From VAZQ01 sp035293945 (GTDB lineage Bacteria; Pseudomonadota; Alphaproteobacteria; Rhizobiales; Xanthobacteraceae): DNA of 64,000 bases. Shown piece after piece: positions 53,139 to 62,196 of this stretch (position 1 is its first letter; each line of letters opens with the position of its first letter). Below the pieces are notes generated by a model. The model was not told where the DNA came from and did not search any database. It was given only the letters and a program-made list of their open reading frames with translations. Made by a program: the position numbers and the translations under genes. The stretch is from the NCBI GenBank assembly GCA_035293945.1, contig DATGLV010000011.1, forward strand, positions 248,001 through 312,000, written 5' to 3'.

Positions 53139-54722
53139 TCAGGCGCCGGGCGACACGCCGCTGCAGGCCCCTACGCCGGCGTTGTTCATCGCCGAAGAGC
53201 CGGAGCTCAACAGCTGGACGATGGCGTTGTACCAGATCGACAGGCTGGACGGGCTGATCGGTGCAAAGCCGTTCGCCGAGATGATGGCGGCGGCGTTCGC
53301 ATCGGTGTACTGGAACGTCAGATAGCTGAAGATGATGTTCAGGTTGTTGGAGTCGGCAAGACCGGTCGTGTTGGTTGTCTTGAAGCACTGATAGAAGTCC
53401 ATATAGGTGAACCCGGCGAGCGGGTACGCCCCCGCCAAAGGCGGATTTCCATTGGGCATCAACCGGCTCCAGTTGAGCGCATTGGTGATGTCCTCGGCCT
53501 CGCTCACCGTTGGCGGGAAGAGCGGAAACACCGAATCCATCGCCGCTTGCACGGTCGCTGCCGTCGGCGGATAGAAGTTGCTCGTGCCGTTGTCGTAATC
53601 GTACTGGTTCTGCAGGTTCGCGTTCTTCGGGCCGGTCGGGACCACCGGCTGGGTATAGTCGGTGGTCGAATAGCCGATCGCCCCATTGGTCGACTGGATC
53701 TTGGACACGACACCCGAATTGCCGTTGCCGCTGGTGAAAACCGCACCGGTCGGGTTGGTGATGGCGTGGCCGCACTGGTCATTGGTGAGGTCCGGCCAGT
53801 TCAGCAGGTCGCTGCCCTCGAACGGAAGGGCCGGGCATTGGCTCGTCGACACCACGCGATCGCTCCACGGGAGCTCATACAGAACCAGCGTCGAATCGGT
53901 CTCGTTGTTGGGGCCGAACTGGTTCTGGCACTGGGCGGCGAGACCGTTGGTGGTGATGAAGGTCGTGCCGCTGCCGTCGGAGCGATGCACAACGGTGATC
54001 TGACCGGTGCCGAGCACCGTGCCCGCGTTCAGCGCGGTCAGGATCGCGTTGTTCCACTTGGTGATGTGGCCCGAGAAGATGCCGCAGACGGCCTGGCGCG
54101 AGAGATTGAGGCCGCTGCTGCCGCCGGTCGGGGTAGAATTAGCGATATTGAGGGCGGCGCCGGTGCCGTCCTTGCCATTGAAGGCGATCGTCGCCGCACC
54201 CGCCCACGCCGGGAACTGCAGGATCTTGCCGTACTTCGACGGGCCGCTGATCGAGGTGTAGACCGCCGCGTCGGAGGACAGCCATGGATCATCGCTGCCG
54301 GCAAACTGCAGCGTGATGTAGGGATAGGCCGAGTAGAAGCTCGAGGTGAACGGAACGGTGTTGCTTGCGCTCGGCGTCTTGAGGCCGGTGCTGGTGTTGG
54401 TGCTGGGGTCGTGGTTGGCCATCGCCTGCTTGCCGCCGCCCGAACCGGTCGGAGCGAACAGGATCTGCGCCGTCAGGCCGCTCTTGTCGCCCGTGCCGCT
54501 TGAGCAAGCGCTGGCGATCGCGGGCACGACTATCCCGGAATCGATGGTGTGGTCGGCGCCGACGCCGTCATCCGGGATGCCCCAGCAATCCATCAGCAAA
54601 CGATAGGTCGGAGCGGCAAAGGTCGAGCCGCCGCCGAAGACTTGCTGTGCATTGGCGCCGCTGGCGATGCCAAAGCATCCCAAGGCAACCCCCGCCAGCA
54701 GGCAAGACTTCAAGCTTCGCAT
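53139..54722 (-). CDS. PstS/DING-like secreted phosphate-binding-type protein
   Basis: This 527-residue protein is longer than PstS (about 340 aa). It has a signal peptide ('CLLAGVALGCFGIASGANAQ'). PstS signatures are the opening 'VFGGGSTFAAPTYRLLMDCW', 'VCGIFSGHITKWNNAI', the phosphate-loop-like 'VVHRSDGSGTTFIT' and 'GNSGVVSKIQSTNGAIGYST'. The mature chain has eight Cys, unusual for a PstS and consistent with disulfides in an extracellular protein, and it is rich in Ser/Thr/Asn. No pst transport genes are nearby; the T2SS is. An AGAAGGAG site lies in an inverted repeat at the start codon, and the gene is monocistronic. Confidence 0.85.
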   Translation of the reverse strand: MRSLKSCLLAGVALGCFGIASGANAQQVFGGGSTFAAPTYRLLMDCWGIPDDGVGADHTIDSGIVVPAIASACSSGTGDKSGLTAQILFAPTGSGGGKQAMANHDPSTNTSTGLKTPSASNTVPFTSSFYSAYPYITLQFAGSDDPWLSSDAAVYTSISGPSKYGKILQFPAWAGAATIAFNGKDGTGAALNIANSTPTGGSSGLNLSRQAVCGIFSGHITKWNNAILTALNAGTVLGTGQITVVHRSDGSGTTFITTNGLAAQCQNQFGPNNETDSTLVLYELPWSDRVVSTSQCPALPFEGSDLLNWPDLTNDQCGHAITNPTGAVFTSGNGNSGVVSKIQSTNGAIGYSTTDYTQPVVPTGPKNANLQNQYDYDNGTSNFYPPTAATVQAAMDSVFPLFPPTVSEAEDITNALNWSRLMPNGNPPLAGAYPLAGFTYMDFYQCFKTTNTTGLADSNNLNIIFSYLTFQYTDANAAAIISANGFAPISPSSLSIWYNAIVQLLSSGSSAMNNAGVGACSGVSPGA

Positions 54723-54749
54723 GTGAAAATCTCCTTCTGTGGTTCACAT
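54721..54749 (-). promoter_or_regulatory. inverted repeat around the ribosome site of the PstS-like gene
   Basis: ATGTGAA and TTCACAT (54743-54749 and 54721-54727) frame a 15-nt loop containing AGAAGGAG, and the inner arm overlaps the start codon. In the mRNA this would form a 7-bp hairpin with the ribosome site exposed in the loop and the AUG in the stem. A translational control element is possible but unproven. Confidence 0.4.
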
Positions 54750-54974
54750 ATGCGCCCCCCTGCACTGTCGGACTCGGCAATGCGGGGTGGCGGGACGCTA
54801 GCTGCGGTTGATGATGCTTTGACGTGAGATTTGTGATGGTTTGACTGGGGTTTTATGAAGGGTAGTTAGGCGCGATGCCGAGACGGAGTGCCGGCCCGCC
54901 AAAACCGCGTATTGGGGACGGCGACCTTGCGGGGGTGACAATCGCTCTTAAAACCGCCGGCGGCGGCGGGATGC

Positions 54975-56154
54975 TCACCCGGTCCGCTCGGCCGGATTCG
55001 TAAGGACATTGATGATTCGCTGCGACGCAGCACCAATCTCAAATTGGGCGTTAAAGCACCTCAAAGCCGCGGCGCGCATCGTTGCGACCGCATCAGGCGG
55101 TCTTGCCTCCCATCGCGCCAGAAGCGAGATCACGCCCTCAAGGGTGTCCGGGGCCACAAGGCCCGCCCCTGTGGTTTCAATTTCTCGCCAAATGTTGACC
55201 TTGTCCGAAATCAGCGCCGGCAGCGAACATGCGAGGGCTTCCGCAACGACGACGCTGAAATTTTCCTGGTGCGACGGCAAAACGAACGCATCGGCCACCT
55301 TGAACGCGCCCCACTTCAAATTCCCCTCTATCTGACCGGTCCAGACAATTCGGTCGGCGATGCCAAGGCGTTGCGCGAGCGCCTCCAACTGCGAGCGCCA
55401 ACCGGTTGGGTCTGGACCGGCAATCACAAGTCGCCACTTCGGATCTGCGCCCATAACATGCGCGAATCCCTCGATAAGGAGATCGCATCCTTTCTTCGGG
55501 TGGATCCGGCCTACGTACAAGAGATTGCGCGCACCAAGCTGTTTGCCGAAAGCTGAACGGAAACAGGCAATCTGTTGCCGGTCATTTCCCGGCGGAACGC
55601 TGGTGCCGTAGCCCACAACCATTTCGCGGCATTTGTAAAGCCAGAACGACTCCCTTGCGAGGATCCGCTCCTGCTCGGTGGTGAAGAAGACACCAGTGGC
55701 GTTGCGCAGCAACCAATATGTCGACCAGGGCCAGAAGAGCCATTTCTTCACATGCTTGAGCGGATATTGGCGTTTGAACCAAGGATCGAGCATTCCATGA
55801 GTGAAAACAAAATAGGGAGTGTCGGACCGAGCCGTTGCCAGCATCCGCCAAGGGGCCGGCGAAGTCCCAGATTCCGTCGACAATCACCGCTCGATACTGA
55901 TCGATGATGCTGCGCAACCGCCAAATTGCATCCAAGCGAAAGCCGTAGGCTCCCGAGCCTGGACCTAAGGCGTGCACGGTTGCCGGAGTTTGCGCGAGCC
56001 ACGCCGAAGATGGATCGTCAAGACAGGCGACCTCCAGGGTCCAGCCATGTCTTTGGTATCCCGAAATGAACTGACGAATTCCCTCCACCGGCCCTCCGGT
56101 GGCCGGATTCGAGGTACGAATCAGGTGCAGGACTTTTCGTGACTGCGTGATCAA
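54975..56154 (-). pseudogene. GT4-family glycosyltransferase split by a frameshift
   Basis: Two overlapping frames join into one GT4 enzyme. The upstream part starts at 56154 ('VLHLIRTSNPATGGPVEGI', a typical donor-binding N-terminus) and runs to 'VDGIWDFAG'. The continuation, 'PWRMLATARSDTPYFVFTHG', with 'LDPWFKRQYPLKHVKKW', 'LLYVGRIHPKKGCDLLIEGF' and 'FVLPSHQENFSVVVAEALAC' (acceptor domain with the EX7E-like region), is in the next frame and ends at 54975. Removing one base from the GGGG run at 55852-55855 restores a single 390-aa frame. It is either a recent inactivation, a phase-variation-like run or a sequencing error. Confidence 0.85.
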
Positions 56155-56166
56155 GTCCCCTGAACC

Positions 56167-58584
56167 TCACAACTGCACATGATCTGTAGGCAAGCCCGCC
56201 AAGTGGCGCTCGTGGACGCGCGCAAAGGCAGATTCGAGCTGCGTGACGAGGAGCTTGGTGTCGAACAATGGCCGGCTCAAACGATTGCGGGCAAGTCGGT
56301 CCCTAGTTTCAGCCTGCTTTTCGGGACTTTTGGCGATCGCGATAGCGGCGCACTCATAAGCTTCCGGCGCTTCGGTCACGAGTTCCGGCATCCCCACCGC
56401 GCGCAAAAGACTTGCCCCCACGCGACCCGCGAAGGTCTCGCCCAGGCGGGTCAGCACCGGAACGCCCGCCCACAACGCGTGGCTTGCGGTCGCGTGCGCG
56501 TTATAGGGAAGCGTGTCGAGGAACAGGTCAGCTGCGCGCAGGCGCGCGAGGTGATCCGGCAGCGCGGGCACGCGCTCGGCGAAGATCAAGCGCGCCGAAT
56601 CGATGCCTCTGGCCGTCGCCTCCGCGCGCAGGTTGCGGGATGCGTCGGCGCCGCCTTCCGCGAGCCAAAGCACGCTACCTTCCACCGCCGCAAGGATGCG
56701 CATCCAGGAGCCGAAGACATCGGGCGTGATCTTGAAGTGGTTGTTGAAGCAGCAAAAGACGAAGCCCTCCTGTGGCAGGCACAAGTCGGCGCGGCTCGGC
56801 ACCGTCTCGGAGATGGGCAGGCTGTCGTCGTTGACCAGGTAGCAATCGGGCAAGTAAATCACTTCCTCGGAATAACATCCGCGCTTATCCTCCGGGATCA
56901 CCGTGCGGTCGGCGATGATATAGTCCATAAAGTCCGCACCGGATGTCCCCGGATAACCGAGGTAATTGATCTGGATCGGCGCCGCCCGCTGCGCAAAGAT
57001 GCCGGTGCGCCCATCGCCGGTGAAGCCGTTCAGATCCACCAGGATGTCGACCTCGAGCTGGCGGATGGTGTCTGCGATTTGAACATCACTGAGCGCGCGG
57101 GCGTCGATGAAGCGCTCCAGCGAGGCTTCTATGCGCGTGCGAATATCTGAGCTTCCCGCGGCGCCGATCGATATTCCGGTCGTTTCGAACCGCGCTTTGT
57201 CGTGATGCTCGAACATCCCGGCGATGAGGTAAGCCACCGGGTGCGGATTGAAGTCCGCCGAGACATAAGCAACATGGATTCGGCCATGATTGTGGCGCCT
57301 GCCGTGCCAAGCAGGCGCCGGGGCGGCGGGAAATTCTTTGGCGACCCATGCGCGTGCGCAAAGCAGCTGGTCCGCGGAGGAAGACGGAAGATTCAGAAAT
57401 TCGAACGGATAGGCCGCAAGCTCACCGTTTCGGACTGACGCAAGCACCCGCGCGTATTCGCCCTCATAATCGCTCCAATCGCAAATTTGCCGCTTCGCAT
57501 GATGCAGCGCGCTCTGGACGCCAGGCAGCGCCGGCTTCAATCGTTTTGCCTGATCGTAGGCCGAGGCTGCCGCCGCGAAGCGCTTGAGCCCGCTCAAGAC
57601 ATTGCCCCGCCCCAGCCAGGCTTCCGCATACTCCGGCATTGCGGCACACGCCTTCTCGTAAGAGCGCAAGGCCTCGTCGTAGTGCCTGAAGGCGAAAAGG
57701 ACATTGCCCCGCCCGAGCCATGCGTCAGCAAGGCCGGAGTCGAGGGCGAGCGCCTGATCATAGTCCGTCGAAGCCGCCGCATGAGACCTGCGCGCAAAAT
57801 GCGCATTGCCGCGAGCAAGCCACGCCTCCGCCAGGTTCGGTGCGAGCCCGATCGCCTTGTCAAAGGCGCTGAGCGCTTCGTCGTACTGCTTGAGCGCGCT
57901 CAAGGCGGCGCCCCGCCCAAGCCAGGCGACGGCGACGTCCGGCTGCAGCGCCAGCGTCCTGTCGTAGGCGGCAAGCGCGTCCTCGTGGCGCTCGAGCTCC
58001 CGGCACGCGGTTCCCCGGTTGATATGCGCCTCGACCATGGCGGGGGCGAGCGTCAGCGCCCGCTCGAAGCTTCCAAGGGCCGCCTCATGCTGCTTCATCG
58101 CCAGGAGGACGCCACCGCGCTCGTTGAAGGCTTCCGCATGGTCCTTGTGGAGAAGCAGCAGCCGATCGAATTGGGCGAGCGCTTCGGTCAGGCGGCCGAG
58201 CTTGAACAGCGCGATCGCCGAACCGAGCAGGAGCGGCAGGCTTGCACCGCTGATCGCAAGCCCTTGCCGGCACACCTCGAGGGCCTGCGTGAAGGCTCCG
58301 GCCTGGGTCAGCAAGGTCGCATAGTTTTCGATAAATCTGACATTGGGCGGCGTGCCTGAGAGCGAGCGCGCCATGAGGGCTCTCGCCTCCGCAATGTTTC
58401 CGGAGGCCGCCTCGATCATGCCGAGATAATGCAGCGCGTGCACGTCGTCGGGATTCTTGCTGGAAATCTGGCGATATATCTTTGCCGCCTGGGTCAGCCG
58501 GCCGGCCTGGTGCAGCGCCAGCGCACGCTTGAGTTTTTGATTTTCCTGCAGCATGGGCTTATGGCGCGCGCGAGAGGGAACCAC
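56167..58584 (-). CDS. TPR-GT41 protein (SPINDLY/O-GlcNAc-transferase-like glycosyltransferase)
   Basis: The 805-residue protein (795 if started at the ATG at 58554, 'MLQENQKLKRAL') has an N-terminal superhelix of about ten TPR repeats (about 10-380; recurrent 'AEAWLARGNAHFA', 'AEAWLGRGNVLSGLKRF'). The C-terminal GT41 catalytic part has 'IHVAYVSADFNPHPVAYLIAG', 'ILVDLNGFTGDGRTGIFAQR', 'FVFCCFNNHFKITPDVFGSW' and 'TLPYNAHATASHALWAGVPV'. Related enzymes put sugars on Ser/Thr or Asn of proteins in the cytoplasm. The acceptor here is unknown; the neighbouring secreted proteins are candidates. It is 12 bp from the split GT4 gene. Confidence 0.92.
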   Translation of the reverse strand: MVPSRARHKPMLQENQKLKRALALHQAGRLTQAAKIYRQISSKNPDDVHALHYLGMIEAASGNIAEARALMARSLSGTPPNVRFIENYATLLTQAGAFTQALEVCRQGLAISGASLPLLLGSAIALFKLGRLTEALAQFDRLLLLHKDHAEAFNERGGVLLAMKQHEAALGSFERALTLAPAMVEAHINRGTACRELERHEDALAAYDRTLALQPDVAVAWLGRGAALSALKQYDEALSAFDKAIGLAPNLAEAWLARGNAHFARRSHAAASTDYDQALALDSGLADAWLGRGNVLFAFRHYDEALRSYEKACAAMPEYAEAWLGRGNVLSGLKRFAAAASAYDQAKRLKPALPGVQSALHHAKRQICDWSDYEGEYARVLASVRNGELAAYPFEFLNLPSSSADQLLCARAWVAKEFPAAPAPAWHGRRHNHGRIHVAYVSADFNPHPVAYLIAGMFEHHDKARFETTGISIGAAGSSDIRTRIEASLERFIDARALSDVQIADTIRQLEVDILVDLNGFTGDGRTGIFAQRAAPIQINYLGYPGTSGADFMDYIIADRTVIPEDKRGCYSEEVIYLPDCYLVNDDSLPISETVPSRADLCLPQEGFVFCCFNNHFKITPDVFGSWMRILAAVEGSVLWLAEGGADASRNLRAEATARGIDSARLIFAERVPALPDHLARLRAADLFLDTLPYNAHATASHALWAGVPVLTRLGETFAGRVGASLLRAVGMPELVTEAPEAYECAAIAIAKSPEKQAETRDRLARNRLSRPLFDTKLLVTQLESAFARVHERHLAGLPTDHVQL

Positions 58585-58587
58585 CGG

Positions 58588-58695
58588 TCATTCCCGCGAA
58601 AGCGGGAATCCATTCCCTTCGAAAAATCCAAACTTGAGCGAGCATCAAGAGCATTTTACGAAGAGACACTGGGTCCCCGCTTGCGCGGGGACCAG
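58588..58695. repeat. paired palindromic intergenic repeat (Rhizobiales type)
   Basis: Two hairpins bracket a 64-bp spacer: TTCCCGCGAAAGCGGGAA (58591-58608) and GGTCCCCGC-TTGC-GCGGGGACC (58672-58693). The 'cattcccgcgaaagcgggaatcca ... ctgggtccccgc' arrangement is, from memory, a dispersed intergenic element common in Bradyrhizobium-type genomes. It lies in the 170-bp gap upstream of the GT41 gene and may limit read-through from the beta-helix gene. Confidence 0.75.
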
Positions 58696-58762
58696 GAGAC
58701 CAATTTCTTCACAGCGCTTTTGCGCGGCCGACGGGGTAATCAACATTTTTCATGACCCTAAG

Positions 58763-60955
58763 CTACCGCGGGATGCGGTTGACGACATTGCGCCGCTCGA
58801 TGAGGCCAGCGACACCGCGGTCGACGTACAAGCCATCGCGCGAGGCCCCAATCGTATTTTCCTCGACCACGATGTCGCGAATGCCCGGCGAAGCCGCGGA
58901 CATTCCCTTGATCTCGATATGCGCATCCTGCTCCAGCCGGTTGCCGCGCACGATGATGGCCCGCATCAGCGCCGGAAGGCCTGGCTTATCCTCCGTCTGC
59001 CGGCCGTAGACCCCAACTACGGCTTCGCCCGACGATATCTCGCGGTCCGGTCCTCCCTGGTAGACATTGCCCTCGATGATCCGGTTATCGAGCAGCTGCA
59101 GCTGCCAACCGGGTTGGAAATGGAAGTACATGCCGCCGACGGCGAAGAACCCTCCGGTTCTGATCGATCGGTTGCCGGCGAAGACGTGGTTCAGCGCAGT
59201 CCCGTAGGTCTGGGCGGCGACGCCGGTGTCCTCGAACACGTTGTCGATGATCAGGTAGTTTTGTTGCATCTGCACGACAGTGATCACCGAGCCGGCGGTG
59301 AGGCCGACCTGCAGGGGCTGGTCGAGCGAAAGCTCCATCTTGGGTGATCCGGCGGCCTGCTCGATTTTGGCGACGCGCGCGACCTGCCCGACACCCGGCC
59401 CGTCGACGACCATGACGGCAGCGCCCCGCCAATCCGGGCCGACCATATGTTCGTTCACCGGCCCGAGCAGCGACAGGCGGTCTGGAGCACTGCTCTCGGC
59501 GTGACCGAAATAATAGCCGCCGGGGCCGTCCGTAGTCATCGCTTCCCGATCCCAGCCGATGAAGTCCTTGAACGTGTTGTGCCCGAAAAAGATGTCCTCG
59601 GATGCTCCGACTTCACTCGATAGATTGTTGATGCCGCCGCCGGTCCCCTGCAGATCGGCCGACGACACGGTATTGTTCTCGAAGATGACGTGGCGCGAGC
59701 CCGTGATTGAATACCAGCCGAAGCGGCCGTTGCTCAGCGTGTTGCCGCTCACCACCGCGTCCTTCGCCTTGAACAGGTAGAGCGAACGCCCCGAGCCGAC
59801 GACATCGCAATCAGTTACGGTGAGGCGCTCGCCGCTCAAGCGAATGCTATCCGGCGACTCCGGAAAGCGCATCTTGAGCAGCGCCATCCGCTGGAACGTC
59901 TCCTGCGGGGTCATATGGCCGCGAAAGGCGGAGGCGCGAATGCGCACGCGCCGGATCGCGATGTCGGATGCGCCCGGCGCCTGCGCCTTGCCGGCAGACC
60001 CGCCGGAGATGATGTGTCCGTGGTTGCCGGCGTAGATAGTCAGATCCTCGATCGCAAAACGCGACGTGCCGGAAATGAGCGTGTCCGGGGGACTGGGGAA
60101 ATCCGGCCACAGCAAATTGACGAGGTCGGTGCGCTCGCCCTTGAGGGTCACGCCGGGCGGAATGACGAGCGGCTCGGAGAGGAGATACCGGCCGCGCGGA
60201 AAATACACCGTGCCTCCTCCCCCGCGGGCGGCGGCATCCATGGCTGCCCTGATGGCGCGCGTGCTGTCCGTCTTGCCGTCCCCGAACGCGCCCTGCGAAC
60301 GCACGTCGACTGTCAGCTTCGGGGCCGGAGCGGCCTCACTGATCTCAACGCTGCCGATGTCGATCCACTCGCCTTCACCGCCGTCGCCATTGGATAGCCG
60401 CCCGCGATACGTTCCGGGCGCCGCATCCTCGGGCACGCGGAAGGTGGCGCGCCAAAGTCCGCCGTCGCTTGATGCCAAGCTGAGCGGGGCCCCTGCCCCT
60501 TCCGGCATCAACATCAATCGCGCGCGCTCCGCACGGCGGACGATGTTGCGCCCAAAAACCTGCAGCCATTCGCCGGGCGCCGCAGCCGCGCCCAGGCTGC
60601 CCTGCACCCAATAGATCGTCGGCCGGTTGAGCTCGCCGGAGACAGCGCCCTCCGGGCTCGACAGCGTGAAGCGGTAGACCCCCGGCCTGAAATCCTTCGG
60701 AATGACGAACTTGAGCGACTGCGCTCCGCCCTGCAGGACCGCCACGCTCTTTTCCGCCTCAGGCCCGGCACCTTTGCCATCGTCCGGCACGCGCTGGATC
60801 GTCACCGAGGTCACGGCGTCGAGGCCCGAGCCGGTCACCAGCACCGTCTCGTCGGGACCAGCCGGATCGTTGAACCAGAAGATCACCGGCCGTGCCGCTG
60901 CGTGGGCCGCCGCCGCCAGCGACAAGGCAACAGTGATGATCCAGGCGCGCAGCAT
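58763..60955 (-). CDS. secreted right-handed beta-helix protein (pectate-lyase-3-like)
   Basis: It starts at 60955 ('MLRAWIITVALSLAAAAHA', a signal peptide); the frame is open 8 codons more. Two IPT/TIG-like Ig domains come first ('ETVLVTGSGLDAVTSVTI', 'GEWLQVFGRNIVRRAERARL'). Then comes a Pectate_lyase_3 domain from about 225: 'VRSQGAFGDGKTDSTRAIRAAM' and 'GGGTVYFPRGRYLLSEPLVI', followed by parallel beta-helix coils with 'NNTVSSADLQGTG' and 'VVEENTIGASRDGLYVDRG'. It likely binds or cleaves a surface polysaccharide, as do epimerases, lyases or phage-depolymerase-like proteins; catalytic residues are not certain. It lies within a glycosyltransferase block. Confidence 0.85.
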   Translation of the reverse strand: MLRAWIITVALSLAAAAHAAARPVIFWFNDPAGPDETVLVTGSGLDAVTSVTIQRVPDDGKGAGPEAEKSVAVLQGGAQSLKFVIPKDFRPGVYRFTLSSPEGAVSGELNRPTIYWVQGSLGAAAAPGEWLQVFGRNIVRRAERARLMLMPEGAGAPLSLASSDGGLWRATFRVPEDAAPGTYRGRLSNGDGGEGEWIDIGSVEISEAAPAPKLTVDVRSQGAFGDGKTDSTRAIRAAMDAAARGGGGTVYFPRGRYLLSEPLVIPPGVTLKGERTDLVNLLWPDFPSPPDTLISGTSRFAIEDLTIYAGNHGHIISGGSAGKAQAPGASDIAIRRVRIRASAFRGHMTPQETFQRMALLKMRFPESPDSIRLSGERLTVTDCDVVGSGRSLYLFKAKDAVVSGNTLSNGRFGWYSITGSRHVIFENNTVSSADLQGTGGGINNLSSEVGASEDIFFGHNTFKDFIGWDREAMTTDGPGGYYFGHAESSAPDRLSLLGPVNEHMVGPDWRGAAVMVVDGPGVGQVARVAKIEQAAGSPKMELSLDQPLQVGLTAGSVITVVQMQQNYLIIDNVFEDTGVAAQTYGTALNHVFAGNRSIRTGGFFAVGGMYFHFQPGWQLQLLDNRIIEGNVYQGGPDREISSGEAVVGVYGRQTEDKPGLPALMRAIIVRGNRLEQDAHIEIKGMSAASPGIRDIVVEENTIGASRDGLYVDRGVAGLIERRNVVNRIPR

Positions 60956-60991
60956 CAGCAAGATATCACGAGAGCACATCCGAGCAGCACC

Positions 60992-61972
60992 TCATGGATC
61001 GATTGCAAAACCGGTGAGCCGGCGCAACGCTGCGCGAATCTCTGCCGGATCATCGAGACCCGCGATCGCCCGCTCCAGTTCGTCGACCTTGGCGCCGACG
61101 AGAAAGCGGTACCAGAGGCCCTGCAGCGCGTGGTAGACGAGGCCTTCCTTGCCGTCGAGAAACCCGAGTTGCACGATCATCCGGTAAAGAAAATAGGCCG
61201 GCGCCGCGATCTGATAGGGAATGCGGTTGTAGATCTTCTCCTTGACCAAGCGCTTGACGGCGGCCTGGAAGGAGCTTCCCTCGGCGGACAGGCCGGCGTC
61301 GCGCGCCAGCAAGTTTCGGCGCGCGATGATCACGTCGAGCGCCTCGCGCGTCGCGTATTTGTTGTGCTTGTCTGTGAAGAACGTCAGATCATTGAGATTG
61401 TGATCGGCAAAGCCGCCCTCGAAGGTCACAGTGCGGCCGCCTGAGACGATCATGTGTTCGTCCATCCAGCGATCCTCGATGCGCCCGTGGCCGCGCCGCC
61501 AGATGCGCAAGAGGACCAGCGGATAGCGGCCGCCATGGCGGATCCAGCGGCCGAGGAAGATATGCTTGCGCTTCAGGTTGATCCCGACCACGTCGTCAGG
61601 GAGCTTTGGCAGCTCGTCGCGTATCCTGTCCGCCAGGTCCGGCTCGATCACCTCATCCGCATCCAGCCGCATAATCCACGAGGCGGTGATCGGCGCGTTG
61701 TCGAGCGCCCACTGAAATTGCTTGGCGTAGTTGATAAATCGGCTTTGCAGGACAGCCGCGCCGCGAGCTTTCGCCAACTCTGCGGTTTTGTCCGTGGAAA
61801 AGCTATCGACCACGAACACTTCGCGAGCGATGCCCGCTACCGAGTCCAAAGCACGCGCGATATGCCGCTCTTCATTATAGGTGAGGATTACCACATTGAG
61901 ACTGGGTACACAGTCAAGCGCGGCTGCTGATCCTGTGGGGCGTTGCAATTCTTTGTCGACATTTATAAACAT
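60992..61972 (-). CDS. GT2-family glycosyltransferase, WaaE/KdtX-like
   Basis: The 326-residue inverting GT-A enzyme has the nucleotide-sugar fold 'LNVVILTYNEERHIARALDS', the 'VVDSFSTDKTAELAKARG' segment, and DxD-type 'WIMRLDADEVIEPDL'. 'KRKHIFLGRWIRHGGRYP' and 'WMDEHMIVSGG' are blocks of the WaaE-like branch that adds sugars to the lipopolysaccharide core or to exopolysaccharide. The C-terminal hydrophobic patch ('APAYFLYRMIVQLGFLDG') may touch the membrane. It is upstream of the beta-helix gene by about 35 bp, probably in the same transcript. Confidence 0.9.
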   Translation of the reverse strand: MFINVDKELQRPTGSAAALDCVPSLNVVILTYNEERHIARALDSVAGIAREVFVVDSFSTDKTAELAKARGAAVLQSRFINYAKQFQWALDNAPITASWIMRLDADEVIEPDLADRIRDELPKLPDDVVGINLKRKHIFLGRWIRHGGRYPLVLLRIWRRGHGRIEDRWMDEHMIVSGGRTVTFEGGFADHNLNDLTFFTDKHNKYATREALDVIIARRNLLARDAGLSAEGSSFQAAVKRLVKEKIYNRIPYQIAAPAYFLYRMIVQLGFLDGKEGLVYHALQGLWYRFLVGAKVDELERAIAGLDDPAEIRAALRRLTGFAIDP

Positions 61973-62196
61973 TACATGAGCGACCGCTGCTTCGCGAGAT
62001 TAATGACGGAAGTGCGACGCTGTCATGACAGCCAGCTCGCGTGATGCCGGATGTCCAGCTGGACACAACTTTATGCTATGAAATCGATTTGATAGGCGCG
62101 TTACGTCATCAACCAGTCGTGGAGACTATTCTATAGTATCGCCCTGGGGCTATTTCCACTTCGCCGGCGCATCGGCAACCCCTATGGGAGCAACCG
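61973..62196. promoter_or_regulatory. divergent intergenic region, lower GC
   Basis: This 224-bp space separates the leftward GT2 gene from the rightward SGNH hydrolase and should hold both promoters. It is clearly more AT-rich than the flanking genes. No specific operator is assigned. Confidence 0.4.

Noticed and set aside
53121..54503. 460-codon plus-strand frame opposite the PstS-like gene
   Set aside because: It is an antisense shadow; the PstS-like frame has signal peptide, family motifs, ribosome site and terminator.
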